A stretch of 8,989 nt of DNA, from positions 1 to 8,989 of the forward strand of contig CABQXG010000034.1 in assembly GCA_902468045.1 (NCBI GenBank). Direction: 5' to 3'. Under the pieces are notes generated by a model. That model was not told where the DNA came from and made no database searches. It saw only the letters and a program-made list of their open reading frames with translations. The first letter of the stretch is position 1; every line of letters begins with the position of its first letter. The translations under genes and the position numbers were made by a program. Source of the stretch: an uncultured Collinsella sp. (GTDB lineage: Bacteria; Actinomycetota; Coriobacteriia; Coriobacteriales; Coriobacteriaceae). Below are positions 1-6,160 of the stretch, in pieces.

Positions 1-448
1 GGCAGAGCGAGTCGCCCAGCGCGGCCCAGCGGCCGTGGCCGATGTGCATGGGGCCGACGGGGTTAGCGGAAACGAACTCGACCTGGGTCTTCAGGCCACC
101 ACCGACGTTGGACTTAGCGAAGTCCATACCCTTCTCGCGAGCCTCGCCAAAGATGGCATTCTTGACGGCAACGGAGAGGTAGAAGTTGATGAAGCCGGGG
201 CCTGCGATCTCGACCTTCTCGATCGCGGGGTCCTCGGGCATATGGGCAACGATGGCCTCGGCGATCTTGCGCGGGGCGCAGTGGGCCAGCTTGGCGGACT
301 TCAGGGCCATGGTAGAGGTCCACTCGCCATGAGAAGTGTCAGCCGGTCGCTCGATAGCGCAATCGTCAAGTTCAAATGCGGAAAGGTCGCCGGCCTCCTG
401 GGCCGCAGCAAGCGCAGCGCGTACCAGCTCTTCAATCTTCTCGGGCAT
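1..448 (-). CDS. argS: Arginyl-tRNA synthetase, N-terminal part (cut by window edge)
   Basis: Class I aminoacyl-tRNA synthetase that charges tRNA-Arg with arginine in the cytosol. Only the first 149 codons are present; the rest lies off the left edge. Residues 1-110 match the ArgS N-terminal additional domain, which binds the D-loop side of the tRNA (IAGPGFINFYL at about 81-91). The catalytic Rossmann domain then begins with VEFVSANPVGPMHIGHGR (123-140), which contains the HIGH ATP-binding signature at 135-138 and is diagnostic for ArgS. The ATG at 448-446 is chosen because AAGGAGGA lies just upstream (459-452) and the protein then begins MPEKIEELV, a normal length before the HIGH motif. The gene is divergent from carD. 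No T-box leader is visible upstream. Confidence 0.95.
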   Translation of the reverse strand, partial: MPEKIEELVRAALAAAQEAGDLSAFELDDCAIERPADTSHGEWTSTMALKSAKLAHCAPRKIAEAIVAHMPEDPAIEKVEIAGPGFINFYLSVAVKNAIFGEAREKGMDFAKSNVGGGLKTQVEFVSANPVGPMHIGHGRWAALGDSLC

Positions 449-515
449 AGATCCTCCTTGTGTTAAAGCCCCCGAGCTCTTGGTCACTCGTAGGGCAAAA
501 GCCAGAGTTTGTAGC

Positions 516-544
516 ACTCTATCACAAGCGACGGGCACTGTCGC
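516..544 (-). promoter_or_regulatory. Candidate sigma-70-type promoter for argS
   Basis: Read on the minus strand, GCGACA (544-539) and TAGAGT (521-516) are separated by 17 nt. A TGA just before the -10 box makes it an extended -10 (TGnTAGAGT). Transcription would start about 60 nt before the argS ATG. The -35 match is only partial, so this is a by-eye prediction. Confidence 0.35.
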
Positions 545-564
545 AGGGTAAAGCTAATAGATAT

Positions 565-725
565 TGCATATGCACAAAAATGACTACAGCTTGTATGGAG
601 TCACTCAAAGATGCCGGTCTGCCTGCAGATTATGCAGGCGTTGAAAATGCATAAAGGTGTGAATGAGCTGCGTCTGTTATCGAATACTCTTACCTATCAG
701 AGTTGTGTGCTTTTCCTGCATAAAG
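565..725. promoter_or_regulatory. Cluster of TGCATA-type palindromes in the argS-carD divergent region
   Basis: The 342-bp gap between argS and carD (449-790) holds no gene that I can support. It contains a perfect 10-bp palindrome TGCATATGCA (565-574), an inverted repeat GCCTGCA-gatta-TGCAGGC (621-639), and two direct copies of TGCATAAAG (648-656 and 717-725). The shared half-site TGCA(T/G)A suggests a dimeric regulator. ArgR-type arginine repressors of actinobacteria bind AT-rich boxes with TGCA half-sites, which would make sense next to argS, but that identification is a guess. The 621-639 inverted repeat could instead be a small RNA hairpin. Confidence 0.3.
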
Positions 726-732
726 TACGGGT

Positions 733-761
733 TTGCGCACGTCAGCGTGTTATTCTAGACA
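733..761 (+). promoter_or_regulatory. Candidate promoter for carD
   Basis: TTGCGC (733-738) and TAGACA (756-761) are separated by exactly 17 nt, about 30 nt before the carD start. Just after the -10 box, ATACG-taaatt-CGTAT (761-776) is a short imperfect palindrome that falls in the start region or 5' UTR and could be an operator. The ribosome binding site TGGAGG (781-786) precedes the ATG at 791. Confidence 0.4.
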
Positions 762-790
762 TACGTAAATTCGTATAAGTTGGAGGTAGC

Positions 791-1276
791 ATGTTCTCAA
801 TCGGTCAACACGTCATTCATCCGGGCCAGGGAGTCTGCACCGTCGTCGGTTTTAGGGACGACACACCGCAGCCCATGCTGCTGCTCGAGACCAAGCAGGG
901 ACATGCGCAGACGATCCTCATGTACCCCGTGGCGCAGGCCGACCGTCTGCACGCCGCCATCTCTCAGCAAGATGCCGAGCACCTGCTGAGCCACTATGAC
1001 GAGCTGGAGTGCGACACCTTTACCGAGCGCAACAGCTCGCTTGAGGAGACACACTTTAAGCAGCAGCTCAAGCTGGGCGCGCCCGAGACGGTCCGCGTGG
1101 CAAAGACCATGATGCACCGCATTCGCCAGGCCGAGGAAGCTGATAAAAAACCCAGCTCCTACTACATGCGCGTACTCAAGGAGGCCAAACGCCGCTCCAT
1201 CGAGGAGTTCGCCGTGGCCCTTGGCGTCACCGAGGAGGCCGCCGAAGCCCGCCTAGCCCAAGCCGCCCTCAACTAA
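791..1276 (+). CDS. carD: CarD/CdnL-family RNA polymerase-binding transcription regulator
   Basis: A 161-residue protein that begins MFSIGQHVIHPGQGVCTV, the classic opening of the CarD/TRCF RNA-polymerase-interacting domain (about residues 1-65), a Tudor-like beta barrel that binds the RNAP beta subunit. The remaining residues are helical and charged (for example the stretch around 120-140 with AKRRSIEEFAVALG), as in the CdnL/CarD C-terminal domain that contacts promoter DNA beside the -10 element. In actinobacteria CarD stabilises the open promoter complex, especially at rRNA and housekeeping promoters. The length is normal for the family. The start is set by TGGAGG 4 nt before the ATG; an overlapping ORF that begins at 780 in another frame is discounted. 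The gene is monocistronic: its TAA is followed at once by a repeat and then by a terminator. Confidence 0.9.
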   Translation: MFSIGQHVIHPGQGVCTVVGFRDDTPQPMLLLETKQGHAQTILMYPVAQADRLHAAISQQDAEHLLSHYDELECDTFTERNSSLEETHFKQQLKLGAPETVRVAKTMMHRIRQAEEADKKPSSYYMRVLKEAKRRSIEEFAVALGVTEEAAEARLAQAALN

Positions 1277-1318
1277 CCTGCCAAAAAGGGACAGGTTTAT
1301 TTTGGCAGGTTTTATCTG
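1275..1318 (+). repeat. Stop-anchored hairpin repeat, copy 1 (after carD)
   Basis: A 42-nt unit (1277-1318) abuts the carD stop codon; the last two bases of TAA are the foot of its stem. AACCTGCCAAAA (1275-1286) pairs perfectly with TTTTGGCAGGTT (1300-1311), giving a 12-bp stem around a 13-nt loop. Inside, CAGGTT (1292-1297) offers the left arm a competing partner, so two exclusive hairpins are possible. The unit ends in TTTTATCTG. Copies 2 and 3 lie at 2523-2565 and 3292-3336. All three have the same orientation relative to the gene they follow. Confidence 0.9.
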
Positions 1319-1342
1319 GCCAAACGTCAACAAACAATCAGT

Positions 1343-1388
1343 AAATGGCCGAGTTCTCCGTTTTGTTTGTGAGCGCCCGGCCATTTTT
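1343..1388 (+). terminator. Intrinsic terminator of carD
   Basis: The perfect 9-bp stem AAATGGCCG (1343-1351) / CGGCCATTT (1378-1386) encloses a 26-nt loop and runs into a TTTTT tract (1384-1388). It lies 24 nt beyond the repeat that follows the carD stop codon. The long loop makes it less canonical than the other terminators here. Confidence 0.65.
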
Positions 1389-1635
1389 CTATCGCCGTAG
1401 AAATGCGTGAAGCCCATTTGCGATGACATCATGCGAGGGGGACCGTCCAGATCGACGCAACTAACGCCCGCATCCACAACAAGCGCGCCCGTCTTGTTCA
1501 ATTACCATTAAAAAGCATCAATTTGAAAACGCAATAACATTTCGGCAGGTAGCAGCTATGGTCGGTGAACTGAATCTCGACAACCGAAGCCTCCGAATGA
1601 GGTATCTTCAGCCCATCCAAGCTAAAGGAGGGGCC
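1389..1635. other. Leader region of the transposase gene, no gene seen
   Basis: This stretch lies between the carD terminator and the transposase start. The first half is GC-rich. It holds a short hairpin AACAAG-cgcgcccgt-CTTGTT (1478-1498). About 1496-1540 is distinctly AT-rich compared with its surroundings and probably carries the transposase promoter, but I cannot fix convincing -35 and -10 boxes. AAAGGAGGGG at 1624-1633 is the ribosome binding site. No terminal inverted repeat matching the far side of the gene was found by eye. Confidence 0.4.
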
Positions 1636-2394
1636 ATGCCGAGAAAACCTCGTTCAAAGTCACCAACCGGTTATTTCCACGTCACGTTGCGTGGAAACGG
1701 AGGGCAATTGCTGTTTGACGATGCCGAGGACCGAATCGCCATGCTTCAGATCCTCGATGCGATTCTCCCCAAACACAATATCGAGCTTATCGCTTGGTGC
1801 CTTATGGGAAACCACATTCATCTGCTCATCGACGATCCGGACGACCGCAAGAGCGACGCGATGCACGCGGTAGCCGTATCGTATGCGGGCAGGTACAATG
1901 CGCGGACGGGACATATCGGCCACGTGTTTCAGGAGCGGTTTTGGGATTCGCCCATTAAGTCGGAAGTATATTTACTCGAGGCAATTCGATACATTCATCT
2001 GAATCCACAAAAAGCAGGACTGGCGGCATACGACGAATATCCCTGGAGCAGCCATCGCGAGTATCTAATGAGTGCCAGGTCACGGCCGCATGTCACCGGC
2101 AGCGTTGTCGGTGTTTTATTCCCAACACCTCGCTCATACCTTCAGCTCATGGAAAGTGCGCCGTCGCTTCCCTATCGCCCCAGCGCAACAGCCAAGGTTC
2201 GCGAGGAAGATCTATGCGAATTTGGCACGGCAATCGTGCAGAGTGTCGCAGGATGTGCTCCGACGGAACTCAAATCCGTCTCCAAGCCACTTCGCAATGA
2301 GGCGATTCTCGCGCTTCGAAAAGAAGGGTTAACGGTTAGGCAGGTTCAGCTGTTGACCGGACTGGGGACATGGATTATCAAGAACGCGTCCTAG
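1636..2394 (+). CDS. REP-associated tyrosine transposase (RAYT), Y1/HUH superfamily
   Basis: A 252-residue protein of the IS200-like Y1 transposase family. It nicks and rejoins single-stranded DNA through a phosphotyrosine link. Visible marks are YFHVTLRGN at 13-21, the HUH metal-binding motif HIH at 60-62 within GNHIHLL, and the segment SYAGRYNARTGHIGHVFQERF (82-102). Tyr83 or Tyr87 is the likely nucleophile. YLLEAIRYIHLNPQKAGL (112-129) is typical of RAYTs rather than of IS200 TnpA. The C-terminus (about 222-250, GLTVRQVQLLTGLG) looks like a helix-turn-helix. It appears intact. The start at 1636 is chosen for its strong AAAGGAGGGG; an in-frame ATG at 1558 has no comparable site. RAYTs are usually single-copy housekeeping-like genes linked to REP hairpin repeats. 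Here hairpin repeats lie on both sides, in opposite orientations. Confidence 0.85.
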   Translation: MPRKPRSKSPTGYFHVTLRGNGGQLLFDDAEDRIAMLQILDAILPKHNIELIAWCLMGNHIHLLIDDPDDRKSDAMHAVAVSYAGRYNARTGHIGHVFQERFWDSPIKSEVYLLEAIRYIHLNPQKAGLAAYDEYPWSSHREYLMSARSRPHVTGSVVGVLFPTPRSYLQLMESAPSLPYRPSATAKVREEDLCEFGTAIVQSVAGCAPTELKSVSKPLRNEAILALRKEGLTVRQVQLLTGLGTWIIKNAS

Positions 2395-2398
2395 CGTC

Positions 2399-2430
2399 GC
2401 GCTTGCCGAGTTACGAGTACGGCGAAGCGC
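2399..2430 (+). repeat. Hairpin directly after the transposase stop codon
   Basis: GCGCTTGCCG (2399-2408) pairs with CGGCGAAGCGC (2420-2430) around an 11-nt loop, leaving one bulged G, only 4 nt after the TAG. There is no T tract, so it is not a standard terminator. It could be a transposase recognition hairpin or an mRNA 3'-end structure. It does not match the 42-nt repeat family. Confidence 0.45.
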
Positions 2431-2481
2431 AGCTGCCTGCCGCGAGGCGCCGCCATTCGCCAACGTCACCATGTCAAACAG

Positions 2482-2520
2482 AAAACGCTTCCGCTGAATA
2501 ACGTCCAACGGAAGCGTTTT
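2482..2520. terminator. Bidirectional intrinsic terminator between transposase and HD gene
   Basis: AAAACGCTTCCG (2482-2493) and CGGAAGCGTTTT (2509-2520) form a perfect 12-bp stem with a 15-nt loop and A4/T4 on its flanks, so it can work in both directions. On the minus strand it ends the HD-protein transcript, 2 nt beyond repeat copy 2. On the plus strand it lies about 90 nt after the transposase stop. Confidence 0.8.
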
Positions 2521-2522
2521 CC

Positions 2523-2565
2523 CAGATAAAACCTACCAAAAAAACCTGTCCCTTTTTGGCAGGTT
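2523..2565 (-). repeat. Stop-anchored hairpin repeat, copy 2 (after HD gene)
   Basis: This is the same unit as at 1277-1318, on the opposite strand and one base shorter: the A between the two T runs is lost. Read with the HD gene, the sequence is TAA then CCTGCCAAAA...TTTTGGTAGG...TTTTATCTG. The change of C to T in the right arm turns one G-C pair into G-U, so the RNA hairpin still forms. Two bases separate the unit from the terminator at 2482-2520. Confidence 0.9.
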
Positions 2566-3163
2566 AGGCCTGGAAGGTGTCGCGGTCGGGCGCGAAGGAC
2601 TGCATGGCCGCGATGGTGCGGTCGAAAAGCTCGGGGAGCTCCCAGCCCAGCATCTCGGCGCCTTGCGTAATCACGTCGCGCGAGCAGCCGGCGGCAAAGC
2701 GCTTGTCCTTGAACTTCTTCTTGAGCGACTTGGTCGTAAAGTCCATGACGCTTTTGCTCGGACGCATGATAACGGCGGCCCCGATCAGGCCGGTAAGTTC
2801 GTCGCACGCAAATAGGATCTTCTCCATCTGCGACTCGGGCTTGGGCAGCGAGGCGTTGAAATCGGACGTGTGCGTCTGGATGGCGCGGATGAGCTCGGGC
2901 GATGCGCCCTCGCCCTCCAGAATCTTGGCAGCATAGATGGTGTGGTTCACGGGGTCGTCCTCATGCTCCTCCCAATCCAAGTCGTGCAGCAGGCCGACGA
3001 TACCCCAAAACTCCTCGTTCTCGGGGTCGAACTCGCGTGCAAAGTAGCGCATGGTGCCTTCGACCGTCTCGCCGTGGGTGATGTGGAACGGATCTTTGTT
3101 GTGCTCGTTGAGCAGTTCGAACGCACGGTCACGGGTGATTCCGGCGGAAAGCGTCTGAGACAT
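2564..3163 (-). CDS. HD-superfamily hydrolase, uncharacterised (COG2316-like)
   Basis: A 199-residue soluble protein with a metal-dependent HD phosphohydrolase fold. Candidate metal ligands are His30 (ITHGETVEG), the His60-Asp61 pair in GLLHDLDW, and Asp121 in ACDELTGLI. THTSDF (98-102) fits the next histidine position of such folds. The later stretch VIMRPSKSV...KSLKKKFKDKRFAAG (131-159) is characteristic of a conserved bacterial family of predicted HD hydrolases, COG2316 as I remember it. Its substrate is unknown; nucleotides or phosphoesters are likely. The start at 3163 is supported by TGGAGGT upstream (about 3170-3176). A longer in-frame version beginning at 3286 would run back through the proA terminator and is rejected. 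The gene lies downstream of proA but behind that terminator, so it probably has its own promoter in 3180-3250 (TATACG as a possible -10 box). Confidence 0.8.
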   Translation of the reverse strand: MSQTLSAGITRDRAFELLNEHNKDPFHITHGETVEGTMRYFAREFDPENEEFWGIVGLLHDLDWEEHEDDPVNHTIYAAKILEGEGASPELIRAIQTHTSDFNASLPKPESQMEKILFACDELTGLIGAAVIMRPSKSVMDFTTKSLKKKFKDKRFAAGCSRDVITQGAEMLGWELPELFDRTIAAMQSFAPDRDTFQA

Positions 3164-3255
3164 GGCAATACCTCCAGGTGAGTCGGTGCTAGGACACGGT
3201 GTCACTATCGTATATCGCCGCGGCTCAAGCCGAAAGGCAGAAAAGGCATACGGAG

Positions 3256-3288
3256 AAAAAAGCCGGGCGAACGCGTCGCCCGGCAAAA
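3256..3288 (-). terminator. Intrinsic terminator of proA
   Basis: The perfect 9-bp GC-rich stem GCCGGGCGA (3262-3270) / TCGCCCGGC (3276-3284) has a 5-nt loop. It is flanked by six A on the plus strand (3256-3261), which gives a T6 tract on the minus strand. It sits 3 nt beyond repeat copy 3. This is the most canonical terminator in the window. Confidence 0.9.
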
Positions 3289-3291
3289 CCG

Positions 3292-3336
3292 CAGATAAAA
3301 CCTGCCAAAATAAACCTGTCCCTTTTTGGTAGGTTT
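3292..3336 (-). repeat. Stop-anchored hairpin repeat, copy 3 (after proA)
   Basis: Read with proA this is TAAA then CCTACCAAAAAGGGACAGG...TTTTGGCAGG...TTTTATCTG. The 42-nt unit is at 3292-3333 and its stem foot reaches into the stop codon. It differs from copy 1 at one stem base (G to A in the left arm), which leaves an A-C mismatch in the proA transcript but a G-U pair in the opposite strand. The sequence on either side of the unit shows no similarity to the other two copies. Confidence 0.9.
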
Positions 3337-4621
3337 AGGGGCGGACCTGGCCGGTGCCGCGGAGCTTGTATTTGTAGGTGGTGAGGGCCTCGGCGGCAAA
3401 GGGGCCACGGGCGTGGAGCTTTTGGGTCGAGATGCCGATCTCGGCGCCCAGGCCAAACTCGCCGCCGTCAGTGAAGCGAGTGCTGGCGTTGGAGTACACG
3501 GCCGAGGCATCGACCGCATCCAGGAAGCGCTCGCAAGCATCCGTGTCCTCGGCAACGATGGCCTCGGAGTGCATCGTGCCGTAGCGATTGATGTGTACGA
3601 TGGCCTCGTCCTCGTTTGCCACGACCTTCACGCTCATCTCGAGAGCCAGGTACTCGCGACCCCAGTCCTCCTCAGTCGCGACGACGTAGTTGTCGCCCTC
3701 GGCAAGCCCAGCGTCGGCGCATGCGGCGCACGTGGCCTCGTCGCCGTGAATCAGTACGCCGTGGTCGTGCAGCACGACCAAGACCGCCGGCAAAAACGAA
3801 TCTGCCACGGCACGGTCGACCAGCAGCGACTCGGCGGCATTGCACACGCCCACGCGCTGGGTCTTGGCATTGACGATAATGTTGAGCGCCTTATCAAAGT
3901 CGGCGGATTCATGCACGTAGATGTGGCAGTTGCCAGTGCCCGTCTCGATCACCGGCACAAGCGACTCGCGCACGCAGCGCTGGATCAGGCCTGCACCGCC
4001 GCGCGGAATGAGCACGTCGACGATACCGCGGAGCTTCATGAGCTCGCCAGTGGCTTCGCGGTCGGTGGACTCGATCATCGACACGGCCTCGCGCGGGAAG
4101 CCCTTGGCCTCGAGCGCATCGGCCAGCAGCTCGGCGATCATGGCACACGAGTGATAGGCCAGCGAGCCGCCGCGTAGAATGCAGGCGTTGCCGGTACGGA
4201 TGCAGATGCCTGCGGCGTCGGCCGTCACGTTGGGGCGCGCCTCGTAGACCATGGCGACCAGGCCCAACGGCACGCTCACGCGGGTCAGGTCCACACCGCT
4301 CGCAAGCACGCGGTGGTCGAGCACGCGGCCGACGGGATCGGGCAGCTCGGCGAGCTTCTCCAGGCCGGCGGCCATGCCCTCGACGCGCTCGGGCGTCAGC
4401 AGCAGGCGATCGAGCAGTCCGGCCGAGGTGCCCGCATCGCGCGCGGCGGACATATCGAGCTCGTTGGCGGCGACGATGGAGTCGACACCGTTGCGCAGTG
4501 CTGCGGCCATGGCGCGCACGGCCTCCTGACGCTGCTCATCGCTCGCCGTGGCAAGCGAGGCCGACGCTGCCTTGGCGGCAACGGCAAGATCGTGGACATA
4601 CGTGGCTATATCGACCGACAT
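3335..4621 (-). CDS. proA: Gamma-glutamyl phosphate reductase (glutamate-5-semialdehyde dehydrogenase)
   Basis: NADPH-dependent reduction of gamma-glutamyl phosphate to glutamate-5-semialdehyde, the second step of proline synthesis, in the cytosol. The protein has 428 residues, the usual length, with an aldehyde dehydrogenase fold. Family marks are VPLGLVAMVYEARPNVTADA (117-136), PVIETGTGNCHIYV (223-236), the catalytic cysteine Cys260 in QRVGVCNAAES, and the typical ProA ending ISTQKLHARGP...LTTYKY..RGTGQVR. The start ATG at 4621-4619 has GGAG and AAAGGG upstream (RBS at 4631-4637), a slightly stretched spacing, and gives MSVDIATYVHDLA. No proB is next to it in the window. It is divergent from the aminopeptidase, with 112 bp between the two starts, and ends in repeat copy 3 plus a strong terminator. 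Confidence 0.96.
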   Translation of the reverse strand: MSVDIATYVHDLAVAAKAASASLATASDEQRQEAVRAMAAALRNGVDSIVAANELDMSAARDAGTSAGLLDRLLLTPERVEGMAAGLEKLAELPDPVGRVLDHRVLASGVDLTRVSVPLGLVAMVYEARPNVTADAAGICIRTGNACILRGGSLAYHSCAMIAELLADALEAKGFPREAVSMIESTDREATGELMKLRGIVDVLIPRGGAGLIQRCVRESLVPVIETGTGNCHIYVHESADFDKALNIIVNAKTQRVGVCNAAESLLVDRAVADSFLPAVLVVLHDHGVLIHGDEATCAACADAGLAEGDNYVVATEEDWGREYLALEMSVKVVANEDEAIVHINRYGTMHSEAIVAEDTDACERFLDAVDASAVYSNASTRFTDGGEFGLGAEIGISTQKLHARGPFAAEALTTYKYKLRGTGQVRP

Positions 4622-4664
4622 GGGCGGCCCTTTCTCCTAGAAGTTTGCAACCATGGTAGCCGAT

Positions 4665-4695
4665 TTGCGCATGGCCTCGCCCGCGGCGGTAGAAT
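4665..4695 (+). promoter_or_regulatory. Possible promoter for the aminopeptidase gene
   Basis: TAGAAT (4690-4695) is a good -10 box. The best upstream hexamer is TTGCGC (4665-4670), identical to the proposed carD -35 box, but the 19-nt spacer is too long to be ideal. A transcript would start about 30 nt before the ATG at 4734. No convincing proA promoter was found in the same 112-bp divergent gap. Confidence 0.25.
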
Positions 4696-4733
4696 TGGTC
4701 AACCCGAAACACCGCAACGAACGGAAGACTCAC

Positions 4734-6152
4734 ATGGCCCTCATCACTTCGTACCACGTCCCCGGCCTTTATGTCGAGGACCACAGCATCGACGTCCCCC
4801 TTGACTGGCGCGGCCTGGAGCCGATGCTTTTGGCCGTCGGTAGCACCATGCGCCGCGGCGCTATGCCGGCACCAATCGCCGGCGCGCCCGAGAGCATCAA
4901 GCTCTTCTACCGCGTGGTTTGCGCGCCCGACCGCATCAACGACGATCTGCCGCTGCTCCTGTTTTTGCAGGGCGGCCCCGGCGGTGAGAGCCCGCGTCCG
5001 CTGTCGCCCACAAGCGACGGCTGGATCGAGGAGGCCGTCAAGCACTTCCGCGTCGTCCTGTCCGACCAGCGCGGCACCGGGCGCAGCAGCTGTGTAGACG
5101 GGCGCACGATTGCCGCACTGGGCGAGCGCGCGACGGCGGCCGACTCCGATGCCGCACGCTCGCAGGCTGACTTCCTCAAGCGCCACCTCGCCAGCTCCAT
5201 CGTGCGCGATTTTGAGTACCTGCGTCTGGTGGGCTTTGGCGGCAAGCCCTGGGTCACGCTCGGCCAGAGCTACGGCGGCTTTTTGACGTTGAGTTATCTG
5301 TCGCTCTTCCCCGAGGGCGTGGCGGCGAGCTTTACCTGCGGCGGCATCCCCCACGTGCCGGCGAGCGCCAGCGAGGTCTACGCGCACACCTTCCCGCGCA
5401 TGGCCGCCAAGACGCAGCAGTATTACGACCGCTACCCCGCCGACGTCGAGCGCGTGGCAGCCCTGGCCGATGCGCTCGAGGCACAGAAGCCCGTGCTGCC
5501 CGACGGCTCCCCGATGACGGTCGAGCGCCTACAGCTCATGGGCAGCGACTTTGGCATGAAGCCGAGCTTTGAGCGTATGCATTGGATTATCGATCACGCT
5601 TTTGTTGACGGCGACGGCACGCTGACCTGCGGCGCCTCGGTATCTGACAGCTTTTTGATGCGCGCCTTCGAGCGCACCAACACGCGCACGAATCCGCTGT
5701 ACTGGACGCTGCAGGAGTTCATATACGCCGACGGCGACACTATGCCCATTGGTTGGGCCGCGGCCGAAGAGAAGGCACACCGCGCCGAGTTCGACACCCT
5801 CGCGCGCCCGCTCATGTTTACCGGCGAGGCCATGTTCCCGTGGATGTTCGAGCAGATGCCCGAGCTTAAGCCGTTTAAGCCCGCCATGGACCTGCTGATG
5901 GAAGACACCAGCTGGGACAAGATCTATGACCCGCAGCGCCTGGCCTGCAACGAGGTGCCGCTCCAGGCCGCGGTGTATTTCGACGACATGTACGTGGATT
6001 CGGGCCTGCAGCTCGATACGCTCAGCCGCGTGGGCAACTCGCATGCCTGGGTGACCAACGAGTTCGAGCACGACGGCCTGCACGGCAGCGTGGTGTTCAA
6101 GCACCTCTTCGACGAAGCCCTCAACCGCGGAGACCTGCGCCAGATCTTCTAG
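4734..6152 (+). CDS. Alpha/beta-hydrolase aminopeptidase, S33 family (prolyl aminopeptidase-like)
   Basis: A 472-residue cytosolic alpha/beta hydrolase. Marks of the S33 proline iminopeptidase family, in order: LFLQGGPGGESPRP (oxyanion-hole loop, 77-90), SDQRGTGRSS (110-119), the nucleophile elbow GQSYGG with Ser179 (177-182), Asp417/418 in VYFDDMYVD as the probable acid, and His446 in NEFEHDGL, close to the EYEHNGLR pattern I recall from Streptomyces-type prolyl aminopeptidases. The family removes N-terminal proline, or sometimes other residues, from short peptides; exact specificity cannot be read from sequence. There is no signal peptide. The start at 4734 (MALITSYHVPGLYV) is preferred over an in-frame ATG at 4653, which lies in the proposed promoter; its ribosome site is weak (CGGAAG at 4722-4727). 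A role in proline recycling next to proA is an inference. Confidence 0.85.
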   Translation: MALITSYHVPGLYVEDHSIDVPLDWRGLEPMLLAVGSTMRRGAMPAPIAGAPESIKLFYRVVCAPDRINDDLPLLLFLQGGPGGESPRPLSPTSDGWIEEAVKHFRVVLSDQRGTGRSSCVDGRTIAALGERATAADSDAARSQADFLKRHLASSIVRDFEYLRLVGFGGKPWVTLGQSYGGFLTLSYLSLFPEGVAASFTCGGIPHVPASASEVYAHTFPRMAAKTQQYYDRYPADVERVAALADALEAQKPVLPDGSPMTVERLQLMGSDFGMKPSFERMHWIIDHAFVDGDGTLTCGASVSDSFLMRAFERTNTRTNPLYWTLQEFIYADGDTMPIGWAAAEEKAHRAEFDTLARPLMFTGEAMFPWMFEQMPELKPFKPAMDLLMEDTSWDKIYDPQRLACNEVPLQAAVYFDDMYVDSGLQLDTLSRVGNSHAWVTNEFEHDGLHGSVVFKHLFDEALNRGDLRQIF

Positions 6153-6160
6153 CAAAGGAG

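Noticed and set aside
449..560. T-box riboswitch in the argS leader
   Set aside because: The putative leader is only about 60 nt and shows neither a T-box core sequence nor a specifier stem.
1538..1552. TTTCGGCAGGTA as a degenerate fourth copy of the 42-nt repeat
   Set aside because: Only about 10 bases resemble the right arm; no left arm, loop or TTTTATCTG tail accompanies it.
1558..1635. Longer N-terminus for the transposase starting at the ATG 1558
   Set aside because: No good ribosome site there, whereas AAAGGAGGGG precedes the ATG at 1636, and RAYT homology begins just after the latter.
3164..3286. N-terminal extension of the HD protein to 3286
   Set aside because: It would run back through the proA terminator stem, and a good ribosome site fits the ATG at 3163.
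1275..3336. The three repeat copies as a CRISPR array
   Set aside because: They are 0.7-1.2 kb apart, lie in both orientations and are separated by genes, not by uniform spacers.
3326..4177. 283-codon plus-strand open frame opposite proA
   Set aside because: Shadow of proA in GC-rich DNA: low-complexity Ala/Gly/His/Asp-rich translation, no recognisable domain, and proA matches its family along its whole length.
4536..5387. 283-codon minus-strand open frame opposite the aminopeptidase
   Set aside because: Overlaps the aminopeptidase catalytic domain and the start of proA; no family features, so treated as a shadow.
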